Assembly (NCBI GenBank): GCA_044361595.1
Contig: JBIKIN010000010.1
Location: forward strand, 62,001 to 126,000
DNA: 64,000 nucleotides
From: Pseudopedobacter sp044361595
GTDB lineage: Bacteria; Bacteroidota; Bacteroidia; Sphingobacteriales; Sphingobacteriaceae
Direction of reading: 5' to 3'
The position numbers and the translations under genes are program-made. A model generated the notes under the pieces. It did not search any database, had not been told where the DNA came from, and saw nothing but the letters and a program-made list of their open reading frames with translations. This document shows positions 8,654-17,127 of the stretch, piece by piece (within the stretch, counting starts at the first letter, position 1; each line of letters begins with the position of its first letter).

Positions 8654-9322
8654 CTAATTTTTTAAGTTAATTTTGAGCGACAACATAGGAGTTGCCGTGT
8701 TAAATGCAAAAGCATGCTGTTTCTGCATATAAATTTTAGGTTTAACCTGTAAACTTAAATTATCACTAACATCAAATGTAGCTAGTTTAGCATCTATGTA
8801 GGCATCCACCATTTGTAAACCCCAAAAGCCAAACATGCTATACAAAGACAAATCTCTGTTTCGGCGGTAAAAATCTTTGGCAGAAAACATTTGATTATCC
8901 GAAATCCCTCGATATTGAGAATATAAAAATACACTTTGTCTATCATTGCTGGGATTTTCTTTTCTAAACTGGCTTTCGGCTAGGGTTTCTTGGTAAAATT
9001 TATTGTTAAAATCGTAAACTAAACCTAAACCAACAAATCCACCATAAACCAGTGGCACTTTCCACCATTTTTTGTTTCGGGCTTGACCCCAACCAGGAAT
9101 AATAGCAGACCTTAAAACAGCTTTACGAGGTGGTTGCAGCTTTGATGTATCTTTAAATAATAAACCAATTTCTTTGGTTGTATTTTTAAATTTTGTTTTG
9201 AAAGTTTCTCTGTTTTTAGAAGTATCTATACTTGCTTTTGAAACATTATCCTCTTTTTGCTGCGCTAAAATAGGCAAACCAAAAATAATCAGCAGCAGCA
9301 AAATGAAACAAAACTTATTCAT
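8654..9322 (-). CDS. DUF5683 domain-containing protein
   Basis: A 222-aa protein with a signal peptide (hydrophobic residues 5-20 ending LAQQ). It carries the DUF5683 hallmark ALRSAIIPGWGQARNKKWWKVP near residues 68-90 followed by a membrane-embedded VYGGFVGLGLVYDFNN segment. The function of DUF5683 is unknown; it is found almost exclusively in Bacteroidota between parB and dapB, as here. Its ATG overlaps the parB stop by one base (TAATG), which implies translational coupling to parB and perhaps a role linked to chromosome partitioning or envelope growth; that link is inference from context. Confidence 0.85.
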   Translation of the reverse strand: MNKFCFILLLLIIFGLPILAQQKEDNVSKASIDTSKNRETFKTKFKNTTKEIGLLFKDTSKLQPPRKAVLRSAIIPGWGQARNKKWWKVPLVYGGFVGLGLVYDFNNKFYQETLAESQFRKENPSNDRQSVFLYSQYRGISDNQMFSAKDFYRRNRDLSLYSMFGFWGLQMVDAYIDAKLATFDVSDNLSLQVKPKIYMQKQHAFAFNTATPMLSLKINLKN

Positions 9323-10236
9323 TACCAGTCCAGTAATTCCAAGATTCGGTTTAAATCATCATCAGAAATAAAAGGAATTTCTATGCATCCTTTACCTCCA
9401 TTTTGCACTTTCATTTTAATTCTTGTAGCAAATTTAGAAGACAAATCATCCTGAATTTTTTGATACTGAAACGAAATACTTTCTTGTTTCTTTTCTTTAG
9501 ATGGAATATTAGAGCCATTTGCTTTAATATCTCTCACCAATTCTTCTACTTTTCTAACCGAAAGGTCTTTAGAAAGAATTTCCTGAAAAACATAAAGTTG
9601 TGTTGTGGTATCGCCTACGTTAATGAGAGCTCTAGCATGTCCCATAGAAATTTTGTTGTCTCTAATGGCTGCTTGTATGGTTGGTGGCAGTTTTAATAAA
9701 CGTAGGTAATTGGTAACAGTAGATCTGTTTTTAGAAACTCTATCACCCAGCTCCTCTTGATTAATATTGCACTCATCAATCATTCTTTGAAAACTTAAAG
9801 CAACTTCGATAGCGTTTAAATTTTCTCGCTGAATATTCTCAATTAATGCCATTTCTAGCATTTGTTGATCATCAGCAGTGCGAATATAGGCTGGGATTTC
9901 TGTAATACCTGCTAATTTTGAAGCTCTTAATCTACGCTCTCCAGAAATTAACTGATAATTATTTTGACCCAATTGCCTAACTGTAATTGGCTGAATTAGG
10001 CCTTGCAAAATTATTGATTCTGATAATTCTTTTAAAGCATTTTCATCAAACTCAAACCTTGGTTGATAAGGGTTAACCTCAATTTGATTAATTCTGATGT
10101 GGCTAATGGTGCCCAGCGCTGCATTAGGATTATCTGTTACATTGGTTTGATGATCTCTACCTCTAAAAGATTCTGGTGTGTCATTTAACAACGCCCCTAA
10201 ACCTCTACCCAAACCAAATTTTTTATCTTTACTCAT
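9322..10236 (-). CDS. parB: Chromosome-partitioning protein ParB
   Basis: The 304-aa protein begins with the basic MSKDKKFGLGRGLGALL segment typical of ParB. It then shows the CTP-binding/ParB core (ISGERRLRASKLAG near residue 95 and ENIQRENLNAIEVA near 135) and a helix-turn-helix (LGDRVSKNRSTVTNYLRLLKLP near residue 160) for parS recognition. It loads on parS, slides as a CTP-dependent clamp, and works with ParA in origin segregation. It follows parA by four bases. I did not see a canonical parS palindrome (GTTTCACGTGAAAC type) in the window. Confidence 0.95.
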   Translation of the reverse strand: MSKDKKFGLGRGLGALLNDTPESFRGRDHQTNVTDNPNAALGTISHIRINQIEVNPYQPRFEFDENALKELSESIILQGLIQPITVRQLGQNNYQLISGERRLRASKLAGITEIPAYIRTADDQQMLEMALIENIQRENLNAIEVALSFQRMIDECNINQEELGDRVSKNRSTVTNYLRLLKLPPTIQAAIRDNKISMGHARALINVGDTTTQLYVFQEILSKDLSVRKVEELVRDIKANGSNIPSKEKKQESISFQYQKIQDDLSSKFATRIKMKVQNGGKGCIEIPFISDDDLNRILELLDW

Positions 10237-10240
10237 ATTA

Positions 10241-11044
10241 TTATAATACCTCGGTTTTTGCTGTTACACTTTCCTTTGTTAAACCATTTTTAGCGATAAT
10301 CTCTCGGGCTAGGTTGAGATAATTGATTGCACCTTTAGAGTTAGCATCATGCATAATTACAGATACGCCAAAACTTGGGGCTTCACTTAAACGGGTGTTT
10401 CTAGCAATAATGGTATTAAAAACTAAATCTTCAAAATGCGAGCGAACTTCTTCTACAACTTGATTAGATAAGCGAAGTCTAACGTCGTACATGGTTAATA
10501 AAATACCTTCAATTTGTAAATCGGGATTTAATCTATTTTGAACTATTTTTATGGTGTTTAACAATTTACCTAAACCTTCTAATGCAAAATACTCGCATTG
10601 TACTGGAATAATAACAGAATTAGCCGCAGTTAAAGCATTAATAGTGATTAGTCCTAAGGATGGAGAACAATCTATAATTATAAAATCATAATCATTGTAG
10701 ACTTTGGCTAATACCGCCTTCATTTTAAATTCGCGATCATGTAAATTAATCATTTCAATTTCTGCTCCAACCAAATCTATATGAGCTGGCAGTAAATCTA
10801 AATTAGGCGTATCTGTTTTTTGGATAGCCTCTCTAGCTGTAACATCATTAATAATGCATTCGTAAATACTGTTTTTTATAGTTCTAGGATCAAAACCGAT
10901 TCCAGATGTAGAATTTGCCTGAGGATCGGCATCTACGATTAAAGTTTTAAACTCTAATACCGCTAAACTTGCAGCTAAGTTAATTGCTGTAGTTGTTTTA
11001 CCAACTCCACCTTTCTGATTGGCAATGGCTATGATTTTACTCAT
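10241..11044 (-). CDS. parA: Chromosome-partitioning ATPase ParA (Soj)
   Basis: A 267-aa ParA/Soj ATPase with the deviant Walker A motif KGGVGKTTT at residues 11-19, Walker A' DADPQANST near 40, and Walker B FIIIDCSPSLG near 120. It forms ATP-dependent dimers on the nucleoid and drives segregation of ParB-parS complexes. There is no N-terminal HTH, which fits a chromosomal rather than a type Ia plasmid ParA. It is the first gene of the par-DUF5683-dapB-lepB operon; the 164-bp gap upstream, shared with the divergent FMN reductase, should hold the operon promoter, but I could not pick a clear box. Confidence 0.95.
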   Translation of the reverse strand: MSKIIAIANQKGGVGKTTTAINLAASLAVLEFKTLIVDADPQANSTSGIGFDPRTIKNSIYECIINDVTAREAIQKTDTPNLDLLPAHIDLVGAEIEMINLHDREFKMKAVLAKVYNDYDFIIIDCSPSLGLITINALTAANSVIIPVQCEYFALEGLGKLLNTIKIVQNRLNPDLQIEGILLTMYDVRLRLSNQVVEEVRSHFEDLVFNTIIARNTRLSEAPSFGVSVIMHDANSKGAINYLNLAREIIAKNGLTKESVTAKTEVL

Positions 11045-11208
11045 TTAAGATTTCCTTATTTTTAAAATATAATGCGTTGTGCTATAAAAAATGTCTTGTT
11101 TTAGTACATTAGACAAATTTTTTATTTTTTTTTTACAAGGTTGCAAGATACAAATTTAAACAATATCTATTTCTAAGCGTTAATGCAACTTATAAACAAA
11201 TAAACATT

Positions 11209-11730
11209 ATGACACTAATTATATCGGCTACAAACCGTAGCGATAGTAACTCTTTAAAAATATCAAAATACTATCAAAAACAACTTAAAATACAAGGTGT
11301 TGATGCTCAAATATTATCATTAACAGATTTACCACAAAGTATAGTTAATAATGGTAAATATGGCACTCTTAATCCAGACATGTTAGCCATACAAGAATTA
11401 TTTACTAATAGTACTAAGTTTTTATTTGTTGTTCCAGAGTATAATGGCAGTTTTCCGGGTATTTTAAAACTATTGATAGACAGTTTAAAATTTCCTGATT
11501 CTTTTTTTAACAAAAAAGCTGCATTGGTTGGGCATTCTACTGGAAAATATGGTAATATTAGAGGGATAGATCATCTTACCGGAATTTGCAATTATGTAAA
11601 TTTACATGTATTACCATTAAAAATCCATATTCCTTACATTAACAAAGAGTTAGATGAACATGATGATTTTTTTAAAGAAGATACGTTAAAATTTACACAA
11701 CAACAGATTAATCAGTTTGTGCAATTTTAG
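11209..11730 (+). CDS. NADPH-dependent FMN reductase family protein
   Basis: A 173-aa flavodoxin-like protein. The N-terminal strand ends in the phosphate-binding loop SATNRSDSNSLK (residues 6-17), and the FMN-ring-binding motif PEYNGSFPGILK lies near residue 78, both typical of the YieF/ChrR/azoreductase group. It probably reduces quinones, azo compounds or chromate with NAD(P)H in the cytoplasm. It is a monocistronic unit: divergent from parA and convergent with ompA, with a strong terminator between. The C-terminus retains a G-H-S-T-G-K-Y-G turn common to the group. Confidence 0.85.
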   Translation: MTLIISATNRSDSNSLKISKYYQKQLKIQGVDAQILSLTDLPQSIVNNGKYGTLNPDMLAIQELFTNSTKFLFVVPEYNGSFPGILKLLIDSLKFPDSFFNKKAALVGHSTGKYGNIRGIDHLTGICNYVNLHVLPLKIHIPYINKELDEHDDFFKEDTLKFTQQQINQFVQF

Positions 11731-11792
11731 CATTTATAGGCTGATTTAGATTTAAATTAGGTTTATAATATTAATCATACTTTGATTAAAGA

Positions 11793-11832
11793 AACAAGGC
11801 ATAATCTCTTTTAACAGTGATTATGCCTTGTT
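11793..11832. terminator. Bidirectional terminator between FMN reductase gene and ompA-like gene
   Basis: AACAAGGCATAATC (11793-11806) and GATTATGCCTTGTT (11819-11832) form a perfect 14-bp stem with a 12-base loop. T-rich or A-rich flanks follow on both sides, so it can serve both converging transcripts. Confidence 0.8.
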
Positions 11833-11881
11833 AATTAAAAAATCTTAAATAAAATTAGCTATAATTTTATATGGATGAAAC

Positions 11882-12739
11882 CTATTTAATTAAGTTATAT
11901 AACTCGTCTAATTTAGGCGATAGCACTATTTCAATCCTTCTATTCTTACTTCTAGATTCTGTACTGTTGCCTAGCTCTATAGGTTGAAACTGTCCTTTAC
12001 CAGTTGCAGTTAAACGTTCTGGAGTAATGGCTTGTAGTTCGGTTAAATACCTAACAACAGAAGTTGCCCTAAGCACACTTAAATCCCAATTATCTTTAAT
12101 TTGTCCCAAATTACCCACCTTTTGATTATCTGTATGACCCTCAACAGCGATATTAATTTCAGGCTGTGTATTTAAAACTTTGGCTAATTCTTGTAAAGCT
12201 TGTTTTCCTTTATCATCAATAATGATAGAGCCAGTGTTAAACAATAACTTATCGGTTAATGAAACATAAACTTTACCATTCTTAACTTCTACTGTCAACC
12301 CGTTTTCTTGAAAACCCAAAAGTGCTTTTTGTAATTTATCTCTTAAAGCATTGGTAGCTTCATCTCGTTTCTTTAATGTTTCCTCAACCTCTTTTAACCT
12401 AGCTTCTCTTTTTCTTAAATCATCTGATAACTGAGTCAAATTGCCTGATAATTTATTAATTTCTAATGATGAGTTGCTTCTTAATGTTGCGTAATTAGTA
12501 TTTAATGTTTCTAATTGTTCGTTTAAATCTGCAATTTTAGATAATAATTTAGAGGTATCTGTTCTTAAATTAGTTATTGTTTCTTCTAATGAAACTATCT
12601 TTACACTTGCCGCATCCCATCCTTTAGCCAAAGAATCTTTCTGAAACAAAAGCTTCTCATATTTCTTTTTAGATAAAACCACGCAAGAACTTGTTAAAAA
12701 TAGTCCTGCAACAAAGAAGAGAATAATAGATTTTTTCAT
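11882..12739 (-). CDS. OmpA-family lipoprotein with coiled coil
   Basis: A 285-aa protein. Residues 1-19 form a lipoprotein signal (lipobox LTSSC). Residues about 35-145 are a long heptad-rich coiled coil. Residues about 165-275 are an OmpA C-terminal domain with the peptidoglycan-binding signature VEGHTDN and the conserved NRRIEI end. It should tether the outer membrane to peptidoglycan through diaminopimelate. It lies 25 bases after the DUF2461 gene and may share its transcript. The lipoprotein-coiled coil-OmpA layout resembles Pal-like or motility/gliding-associated anchor proteins, but I assign no specific system. Confidence 0.9.
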   Translation of the reverse strand: MKKSIILFFVAGLFLTSSCVVLSKKKYEKLLFQKDSLAKGWDAASVKIVSLEETITNLRTDTSKLLSKIADLNEQLETLNTNYATLRSNSSLEINKLSGNLTQLSDDLRKREARLKEVEETLKKRDEATNALRDKLQKALLGFQENGLTVEVKNGKVYVSLTDKLLFNTGSIIIDDKGKQALQELAKVLNTQPEINIAVEGHTDNQKVGNLGQIKDNWDLSVLRATSVVRYLTELQAITPERLTATGKGQFQPIELGNSTESRSKNRRIEIVLSPKLDELYNLIK

Positions 12740-12764
12740 TTCGATTTATTATTTAGGTTACAAA

Positions 12765-13439
12765 TTAAATTGGGTTAATGGCTTGCTTTAAAAATACGGT
12801 TAAAGGATATATTTCTTTTATAATTTCAACAACTTTATCTACAGCATTGTCATCTAATAAATCTTCATTTTTTAAATGATGAGTTACAGTAAAACTTTTA
12901 AGCTTCAATAAATCTATGTACTGATGATTAGCATCATAATCTTTAGGCGTAGTTTTTAACTGATGTTCTTGATCTAACTCTTTAAAATAAGTTTTAAATT
13001 CTATAGAATTTATTATCCCTAAAAAGTCTTGTGTGCTATAATCAATTTCTTGTCTAATTGCTTTAAGCTGATTAGATTCTGGCATCCAAAGTCCGCCTGC
13101 TATAAAATTATTATTTGGCTGAATTTGAATATAATAACCAGGTTCGTTACCTCCTTTACCATTTGGAGAAATACCAATACCAAAATTATTCTTGTAAGGA
13201 GTTTTATCTTTACTAAATCTAATGTCTCTGTAAATCCTCATTACACACTTTTTAGCTGTTAAATCTGGATTAATTGAAGGATCTACTAATTTAACTTTAG
13301 CTAACAATTCTGCTGCAAACTCATCTACATTATTCTTTGCCTGATCATAACTAACCTTATTATCATTAAACCAATTTCTGTTATTGTTATCTATTAATGC
13401 AGATATAAAATCAAAAGTACTTTGTTTAATCGTGATCAT
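12765..13439 (-). CDS. DUF2461 domain-containing protein (TIGR02453 family)
   Basis: A 224-aa cytoplasmic protein with the family landmarks FDFISALIDNNNRNWF at the start, KKCVMRIYRDIRFSKDKTPYKNNFG in the first half, and GYYIQIQPNNNFIAGGLWMPE in the middle. DUF2461 proteins are widespread in Bacteroidota and fungi but have no established biochemical role; an HKD/DNA-damage link has been suggested for some but cannot be read here. The start overlaps the end of the DUF983 gene by 14 bases, so the two are translationally coupled. Confidence 0.85.
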   Translation of the reverse strand: MITIKQSTFDFISALIDNNNRNWFNDNKVSYDQAKNNVDEFAAELLAKVKLVDPSINPDLTAKKCVMRIYRDIRFSKDKTPYKNNFGIGISPNGKGGNEPGYYIQIQPNNNFIAGGLWMPESNQLKAIRQEIDYSTQDFLGIINSIEFKTYFKELDQEHQLKTTPKDYDANHQYIDLLKLKSFTVTHHLKNEDLLDDNAVDKVVEIIKEIYPLTVFLKQAINPI

Positions 13440-13815
13440 AATTAGATATGTATTTAATCTTAGGCGAAAGCCAATATAATAATATCACTCTAGAGTATCT
13501 AAAATTTACAGGCGCTAATAGAAACGCGAAAAATAATATTGAAAATATATAAGGCCAAGGAGATTCTAACTCGTTAGTAAACCAATATGTAATAGTGCCA
13601 ATTGAAACAGCCAAGGCAACATTTAACGCATATCCTACATACATAGCTGCATAAAAATATCCGGGTTCTACTTCATACCTTAATCCACATTGAGGACAAT
13701 CATTATACATTTTTTGAGATTTAAAACCGTACATAGATGTTTTAAATAAATCCCCTCTTCTACATCGTGGGCATTTAGCATGAAGCATAGCTTTTAATTG
13801 AGGTGTTACTGGCAT
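13426..13815 (-). CDS. DUF983 zinc-ribbon membrane protein
   Basis: A 129-aa protein with two CxxC pairs (CPRCRRG near residue 16 and CPQCGL near 40) forming a probable zinc ribbon, then two membrane helices (about residues 57-78 and 86-106). DUF983 genes commonly sit near cytochrome oxidase genes, as here, and may help oxidase assembly; this is context only. The ATG at 13815 is chosen over a TTG two codons upstream because that TTG falls inside a perfect -7 promoter box. That box suggests a leaderless transcript separate from the cox operon, from which a hairpin separates it. Confidence 0.85.
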   Translation of the reverse strand: MPVTPQLKAMLHAKCPRCRRGDLFKTSMYGFKSQKMYNDCPQCGLRYEVEPGYFYAAMYVGYALNVALAVSIGTITYWFTNELESPWPYIFSILFFAFLLAPVNFRYSRVILLYWLSPKIKYISNYDHD

Positions 13816-13818
13816 GTC

Positions 13819-13826
13819 CAAATATA
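13819..13826 (-). promoter_or_regulatory. Candidate -7 box for DUF983-DUF2461-ompA unit
   Basis: The minus strand reads TATATTTG, a perfect TAnnTTTG, ending three bases before the DUF983 ATG. Transcription would start at or on the start codon. It lies directly after the terminator-like hairpin of the cox operon. A -33 box is not obvious. Confidence 0.45.
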
Positions 13827-13830
13827 AAAA

Positions 13831-13853
13831 ATCCCATCTTAATAAGATAGGAT
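13831..13853 (-). terminator. Probable terminator of the act-cox operon
   Basis: On the minus strand ATCCTATCTT pairs with AAGATGGGAT (one mismatch) around a short loop and is followed by six T residues. It lies between the small membrane protein gene and DUF983, a plausible end of the respiratory operon. Confidence 0.6.
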
Positions 13854-13867
13854 ATAAATTTGAGTTA

Positions 13868-14146
13868 TTAATTTAAATTAATTTTATGCTCTTTAATATC
13901 TATTGCAACATTTTTCTTGCGATATTTTTTATACCATAACCATGCTATACCAGCAATTGCAATATATGGCGCTGCAAGCAAATACATGATACCGCTATTT
14001 AAACCTGTTGCCGCAGAGCCTCCGTTATCAACACTTGACTCGACGGTAGCTTGGCACATAGAGCACTGAGCAAAAGTAGAATTACTTATTAAAATCAAAC
14101 ATGTAAAAATTAGCAACAATGCTAATGCTTTATAAAATAGTTTCAT
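13868..14146 (-). CDS. Small exported membrane protein with CSMC motif, cox-operon associated
   Basis: A 92-aa protein: an N-terminal signal or membrane helix (residues 7-25) ending near FAQ, then QCSMCQATVESS, a glycine-rich turn, a second helix (about residues 53-72), and a basic cytoplasmic tail. I recognise it as a conserved companion of Bacteroidota oxidase operons but know no function. The CxxC-type pair at the periplasmic face could bind copper or undergo thiol chemistry. That is interesting because the nearby SCO-like protein has lost its copper ligands. It lies two bases after the DUF420 gene and is the last gene of the operon. Confidence 0.7.
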   Translation of the reverse strand: MKLFYKALALLLIFTCLILISNSTFAQCSMCQATVESSVDNGGSAATGLNSGIMYLLAAPYIAIAGIAWLWYKKYRKKNVAIDIKEHKINLN

Positions 14147-14148
14147 AA

Positions 14149-14721
14149 TTAAAAATTATAATATGGTGATATCATTAAATAAACTATCACACCTGTAAAA
14201 GTAACATAAAGCCAAATTGGGAAACTGAACCTTACCAATTTACGATGTAGTTCTACTTGGCTCATTAAGCCTCTATAAAAACTCAATAAAATTAAAGGTA
14301 AAACGCTTGCGGCTAGGATTATATGTGATATTAATATAACGTAATAAAAATATAAAAGAAAACCTGCTTGGTTTTTTTCTATAGCACTTACTAAACCATC
14401 ATGGTTAGTATCGCCATATTTTGTCTCTGGAACAAAGTAATGGTATAAAATATACGACACCAAAAAAACTGATGACAAAGCAAAAGTTAGGATATTAATT
14501 TTTTTGTGTACCGCTATATTTTTTTGTTTAATAAAATAAACAGAAAGTAAAAGTAAAATTGTACATATACCATTTATAGTAGCATTTAAGGTAGGTAGAA
14601 AGTATACAAAAGAAGGAGTCTCAATAGTAACTGGAATAATTTTCCTGTTTAAAATTACCACTACTAAAAAAACAAATGTTGATACCCCTGCAATTAACCT
14701 AAAAATTAACTTGTCCGTCAT
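14149..14721 (-). CDS. DUF420 membrane protein, oxidase-assembly associated
   Basis: A 190-aa integral membrane protein with about five helices. The DUF420 pattern is visible: a polar loop with HKKINI after helix 2, YHYFVPETKYGD between helices 3 and 4, and HIILA in helix 4, with several membrane-embedded histidines. DUF420 proteins such as CtaM in Gram-positives are required for cytochrome aa3 maturation, so an assembly role is likely. It sits between the SCO-like gene and the 92-aa protein gene in the oxidase operon. Confidence 0.8.
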   Translation of the reverse strand: MTDKLIFRLIAGVSTFVFLVVVILNRKIIPVTIETPSFVYFLPTLNATINGICTILLLLSVYFIKQKNIAVHKKINILTFALSSVFLVSYILYHYFVPETKYGDTNHDGLVSAIEKNQAGFLLYFYYVILISHIILAASVLPLILLSFYRGLMSQVELHRKLVRFSFPIWLYVTFTGVIVYLMISPYYNF

Positions 14722-14753
14722 TATTTTATAAACATTAAAATCTTCACTGTGTT

Positions 14754-15455
14754 TTAAAATTCAGCTTTAATTTTTCTTAATTCCTCTGTAATTAATACTT
14801 TCAACTCTTCACTTAGCTTCTTCACTTCTTCAAATGATGTGGCTACATAATAACCTCTTATTCTTTGTTCAGCATCTAATAGGATAAACTTATCACTAAA
14901 AACAAATTCACCGTTATTATCTTTTAATACATTAACAAAAAATTGATCTCTAATCCACGGGTATGTTTTAGTTGTATCGTTACTTAAAATATCCCACTTC
15001 CCCTTTACGCTATTAGTCTTTTTCGCATAGTTTCGTAAAGCATTAAAATCATCATTATTACCATCTATAGAAATAGAAACAAACTTAATAAGCTTATTAT
15101 TATCAAACTCTTTATTTAAACCCGAAATAACTTGATTAACCTTTGGTGTTGTCAAAGTATCTTTTGTGTAGAAAAAATTTACGATTAATAAGTCTCCTTT
15201 AAGGCTATTAAAATCTAAAGAGTCTCCATAAGAAGAAATAAACCTCAAATTTGGAATGATATGATAAATGGTATCTGGTATTTTAACACCTCGCTTGGTT
15301 TTAAAAGTTGAGGCAACTACTTTATCACCGTAAATAGGCAAAGGTTTATATCTATTTTTTCCTTTTGCCTGAAGTAAATAATACAAAAATCCTGGTACCG
15401 CTAAAATTGTTACCAGGATTAATATTTTAAATAAAGGAAATTTTATTTTACTCAT
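14754..15455 (-). CDS. SCO1/SenC-family protein lacking the copper ligands
   Basis: A 233-aa membrane-anchored (helix at residues 9-27) thioredoxin-fold protein. SCO-type landmarks are present: NLRFISSYGDSLDFNSLKG, IVNFFYT, KFVSISIDG, and a C-terminal FILLDAEQRIRGYY. However, where SCO proteins have CxxxC after FFYT, this one reads KDTLTTP with no cysteine, and the distal DH ligand pair is replaced by SDK. All three copper ligands are therefore missing, so it cannot load CuA in the usual way. It overlaps the subunit IV gene by four bases within the cox operon, so it is still co-expressed with the oxidase. It may be a structural chaperone or a degenerating copy. Confidence 0.8.
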   Translation of the reverse strand: MSKIKFPLFKILILVTILAVPGFLYYLLQAKGKNRYKPLPIYGDKVVASTFKTKRGVKIPDTIYHIIPNLRFISSYGDSLDFNSLKGDLLIVNFFYTKDTLTTPKVNQVISGLNKEFDNNKLIKFVSISIDGNNDDFNALRNYAKKTNSVKGKWDILSNDTTKTYPWIRDQFFVNVLKDNNGEFVFSDKFILLDAEQRIRGYYVATSFEEVKKLSEELKVLITEELRKIKAEF

Positions 15456-15793
15456 AAGTTCATGTGCCCATTCATATAGTCACCCTCATTCATCATTAAT
15501 ACAATAAAATAGAGGATAAAAATGAAGGAAACGAGAATTCCTACAATAAGTGTATACTTTTCAAATTTAAGGTGCATAAAGAATGCAACAATATAAAATG
15601 CTTTAACTAAAGTTAATACAATGTATGTGAAATTTCTAAAACCTTTTGGCAATATGGTTTCAGGCACTAAAAGTGCTATAATAAATTCTACAACTGTAAT
15701 GGCTAATAAGATAAAGAAAACCTTCCAAATTTTACCTTTACTCATTGATTGATGCTCATCGGCATGCTCTAATTGTGAATGTTCTGATGACAT
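15452..15793 (-). CDS. Cytochrome c oxidase subunit IV-type membrane protein
   Basis: A 113-aa protein with a His/Glu-rich cytoplasmic start and three membrane helices (about residues 23-42, 55-74, 80-100). The pattern with KAFYIVAFFMHLKFEK between helices 2 and 3 is typical of prokaryotic cytochrome c oxidase subunit IV (CtaF/CyoD-like). It stabilises the aa3 oxidase core. It lies 19 bases downstream of ctaE and overlaps the SCO-like gene. Confidence 0.85.
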   Translation of the reverse strand: MSSEHSQLEHADEHQSMSKGKIWKVFFILLAITVVEFIIALLVPETILPKGFRNFTYIVLTLVKAFYIVAFFMHLKFEKYTLIVGILVSFIFILYFIVLMMNEGDYMNGHMNL

Positions 15794-15812
15794 AACTAAT
15801 ATTATTGAAAGT

Positions 15813-16511
15813 TTAAACTAAATAAAAGAAGGTAAATACAAATACCCAAACTAAATCTACAAAGTGCCAGTAAAGACCTACTTTCTCTACCATTAAATAG
15901 TGTCCTCTTTTTTCAAATGTTCCGGCCATAGTCATAAATAAAATAATGATATTAATAACTACACCAGTAAAAACGTGAAAACCATGGAAACCGGTTATGG
16001 TAAAAAATAAATTTGCAAACTGTTGAGCACTAACTCCGTCGGCGCCAAGTTCTGCTATTACTTCTGCACTTGGAACAGTTCCCCACCAAAAACCTTCATG
16101 ATGTAAGTGAGTCCACTCTAAAGCCTGGCAACCTAAAAAGGTAAAACCACCAATAATTGTAGCAACCATCCACCAAATAACTTCTTTCTTAGAGTTTCTA
16201 TGGCCAGCTTCTACGGCTAACACCATCGTTACTGAACTAGCTATTAAAATAAATGTCATGATACCTACGAAAACAAGCGGAGCACCTGTATCTGTTATGC
16301 CAGGAATAGATTGAAAAACTATATCTGGATCGGGCCATGTCATTTTACTAAAACGTTGTGCTCCGTAATAAATCAAGAATGCAGAAAATGTAAATGCATC
16401 TGACAATAGGAAGAACCACATCATCAATTTTCCGTATTCTACTTGAAACGGTGACCTACCACCTGCCCATGGAGTGGTTTTTACTTCGTCTAATTTTGCT
16501 GTTGTATCCAT
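15813..16511 (-). CDS. ctaE: Cytochrome c oxidase subunit III
   Basis: A 232-aa haem-copper oxidase subunit III with about five membrane helices. Motifs include MMWFFLLSDAFTF near residue 30, HEGFWWG in a loop, FTITGFHGFHVFTG (conserved His-rich helix) near residue 170, and the terminal YWHFVDLVWVFVF. Subunit III stabilises the catalytic core and proton uptake. A second, shorter subunit-III-like gene lies just upstream, the usual Bacteroidota arrangement. Confidence 0.93.
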   Translation of the reverse strand: MDTTAKLDEVKTTPWAGGRSPFQVEYGKLMMWFFLLSDAFTFSAFLIYYGAQRFSKMTWPDPDIVFQSIPGITDTGAPLVFVGIMTFILIASSVTMVLAVEAGHRNSKKEVIWWMVATIIGGFTFLGCQALEWTHLHHEGFWWGTVPSAEVIAELGADGVSAQQFANLFFTITGFHGFHVFTGVVINIIILFMTMAGTFEKRGHYLMVEKVGLYWHFVDLVWVFVFTFFYLV

Positions 16512-16544
16512 TAAATAATTATGCTGTAAACTCTTTGTAAAATT

Positions 16545-17126
16545 TTACTGGTTCAAAAGTAAGAAAAGGTATAAATAAATCCATAGAATATCTACAAAAT
16601 GCCAAAAAATAGATGCAATTTCTATTCTAAATTTATTAGTAACGTTTGGAATTGGCTTGTAACTACTTATAATAGCGGTAATTATAATAATTAGACCCGC
16701 AAATATGTGTACAATGTGTAATAACGTAAATGCATACACAAAACTAATAGATGCATTAGAATTGATAAAATATATGCCTAAATCAGTCCAAACTTTCCAT
16801 CCATAAATTTGTAGGGCAATAAAAGCAACTCCTAAAAATAGGGTTATCCACAACCAAAGCCTTTGCTGAGCAAACTTTAATCTTTTATTTTGAAGGTATG
16901 CCCAATGCAGTGTTAAACTACTTAATAAGATTACAACTGTACTATAAATAAAAACGTTAGGTAATTTAACGTTTAAAGTTTTACCAACTCCAGCGCCAGA
17001 GTAAACTATGAATCCACTGGTTAAACCAGCAAAGAATATCATTGATGAAACAATGAATAACCAAAGAATAAATTTTTTAGGTTGTAAATTATATCTATCT
17101 ACTTCTATATTTTTTAATTGTGCCAT
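16545..17126 (-). CDS. Second cytochrome c oxidase subunit III-like protein
   Basis: A 193-aa paralogue of subunit III with five membrane helices, including FTLLHIVHIFAGLIII (the His-rich helix) and the terminal IFWHFVDILWIYLYLFL, the same signature as in the neighbouring ctaE product. It probably forms part of the oxidase complex, or the two genes encode heteromeric subunit III chains. It lies one base after ctaB and 33 bases before ctaE. Confidence 0.88.
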   Translation of the reverse strand: MAQLKNIEVDRYNLQPKKFILWLFIVSSMIFFAGLTSGFIVYSGAGVGKTLNVKLPNVFIYSTVVILLSSLTLHWAYLQNKRLKFAQQRLWLWITLFLGVAFIALQIYGWKVWTDLGIYFINSNASISFVYAFTLLHIVHIFAGLIIIITAIISSYKPIPNVTNKFRIEIASIFWHFVDILWIYLYLFLLLNQ

Positions 17127-17127
17127 A

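Noticed and set aside
9322..11208. parS site near parAB
   Set aside because: No GTTTCACGTGAAAC-like palindrome was found on reading the region; the origin of replication is therefore not claimed to lie here.
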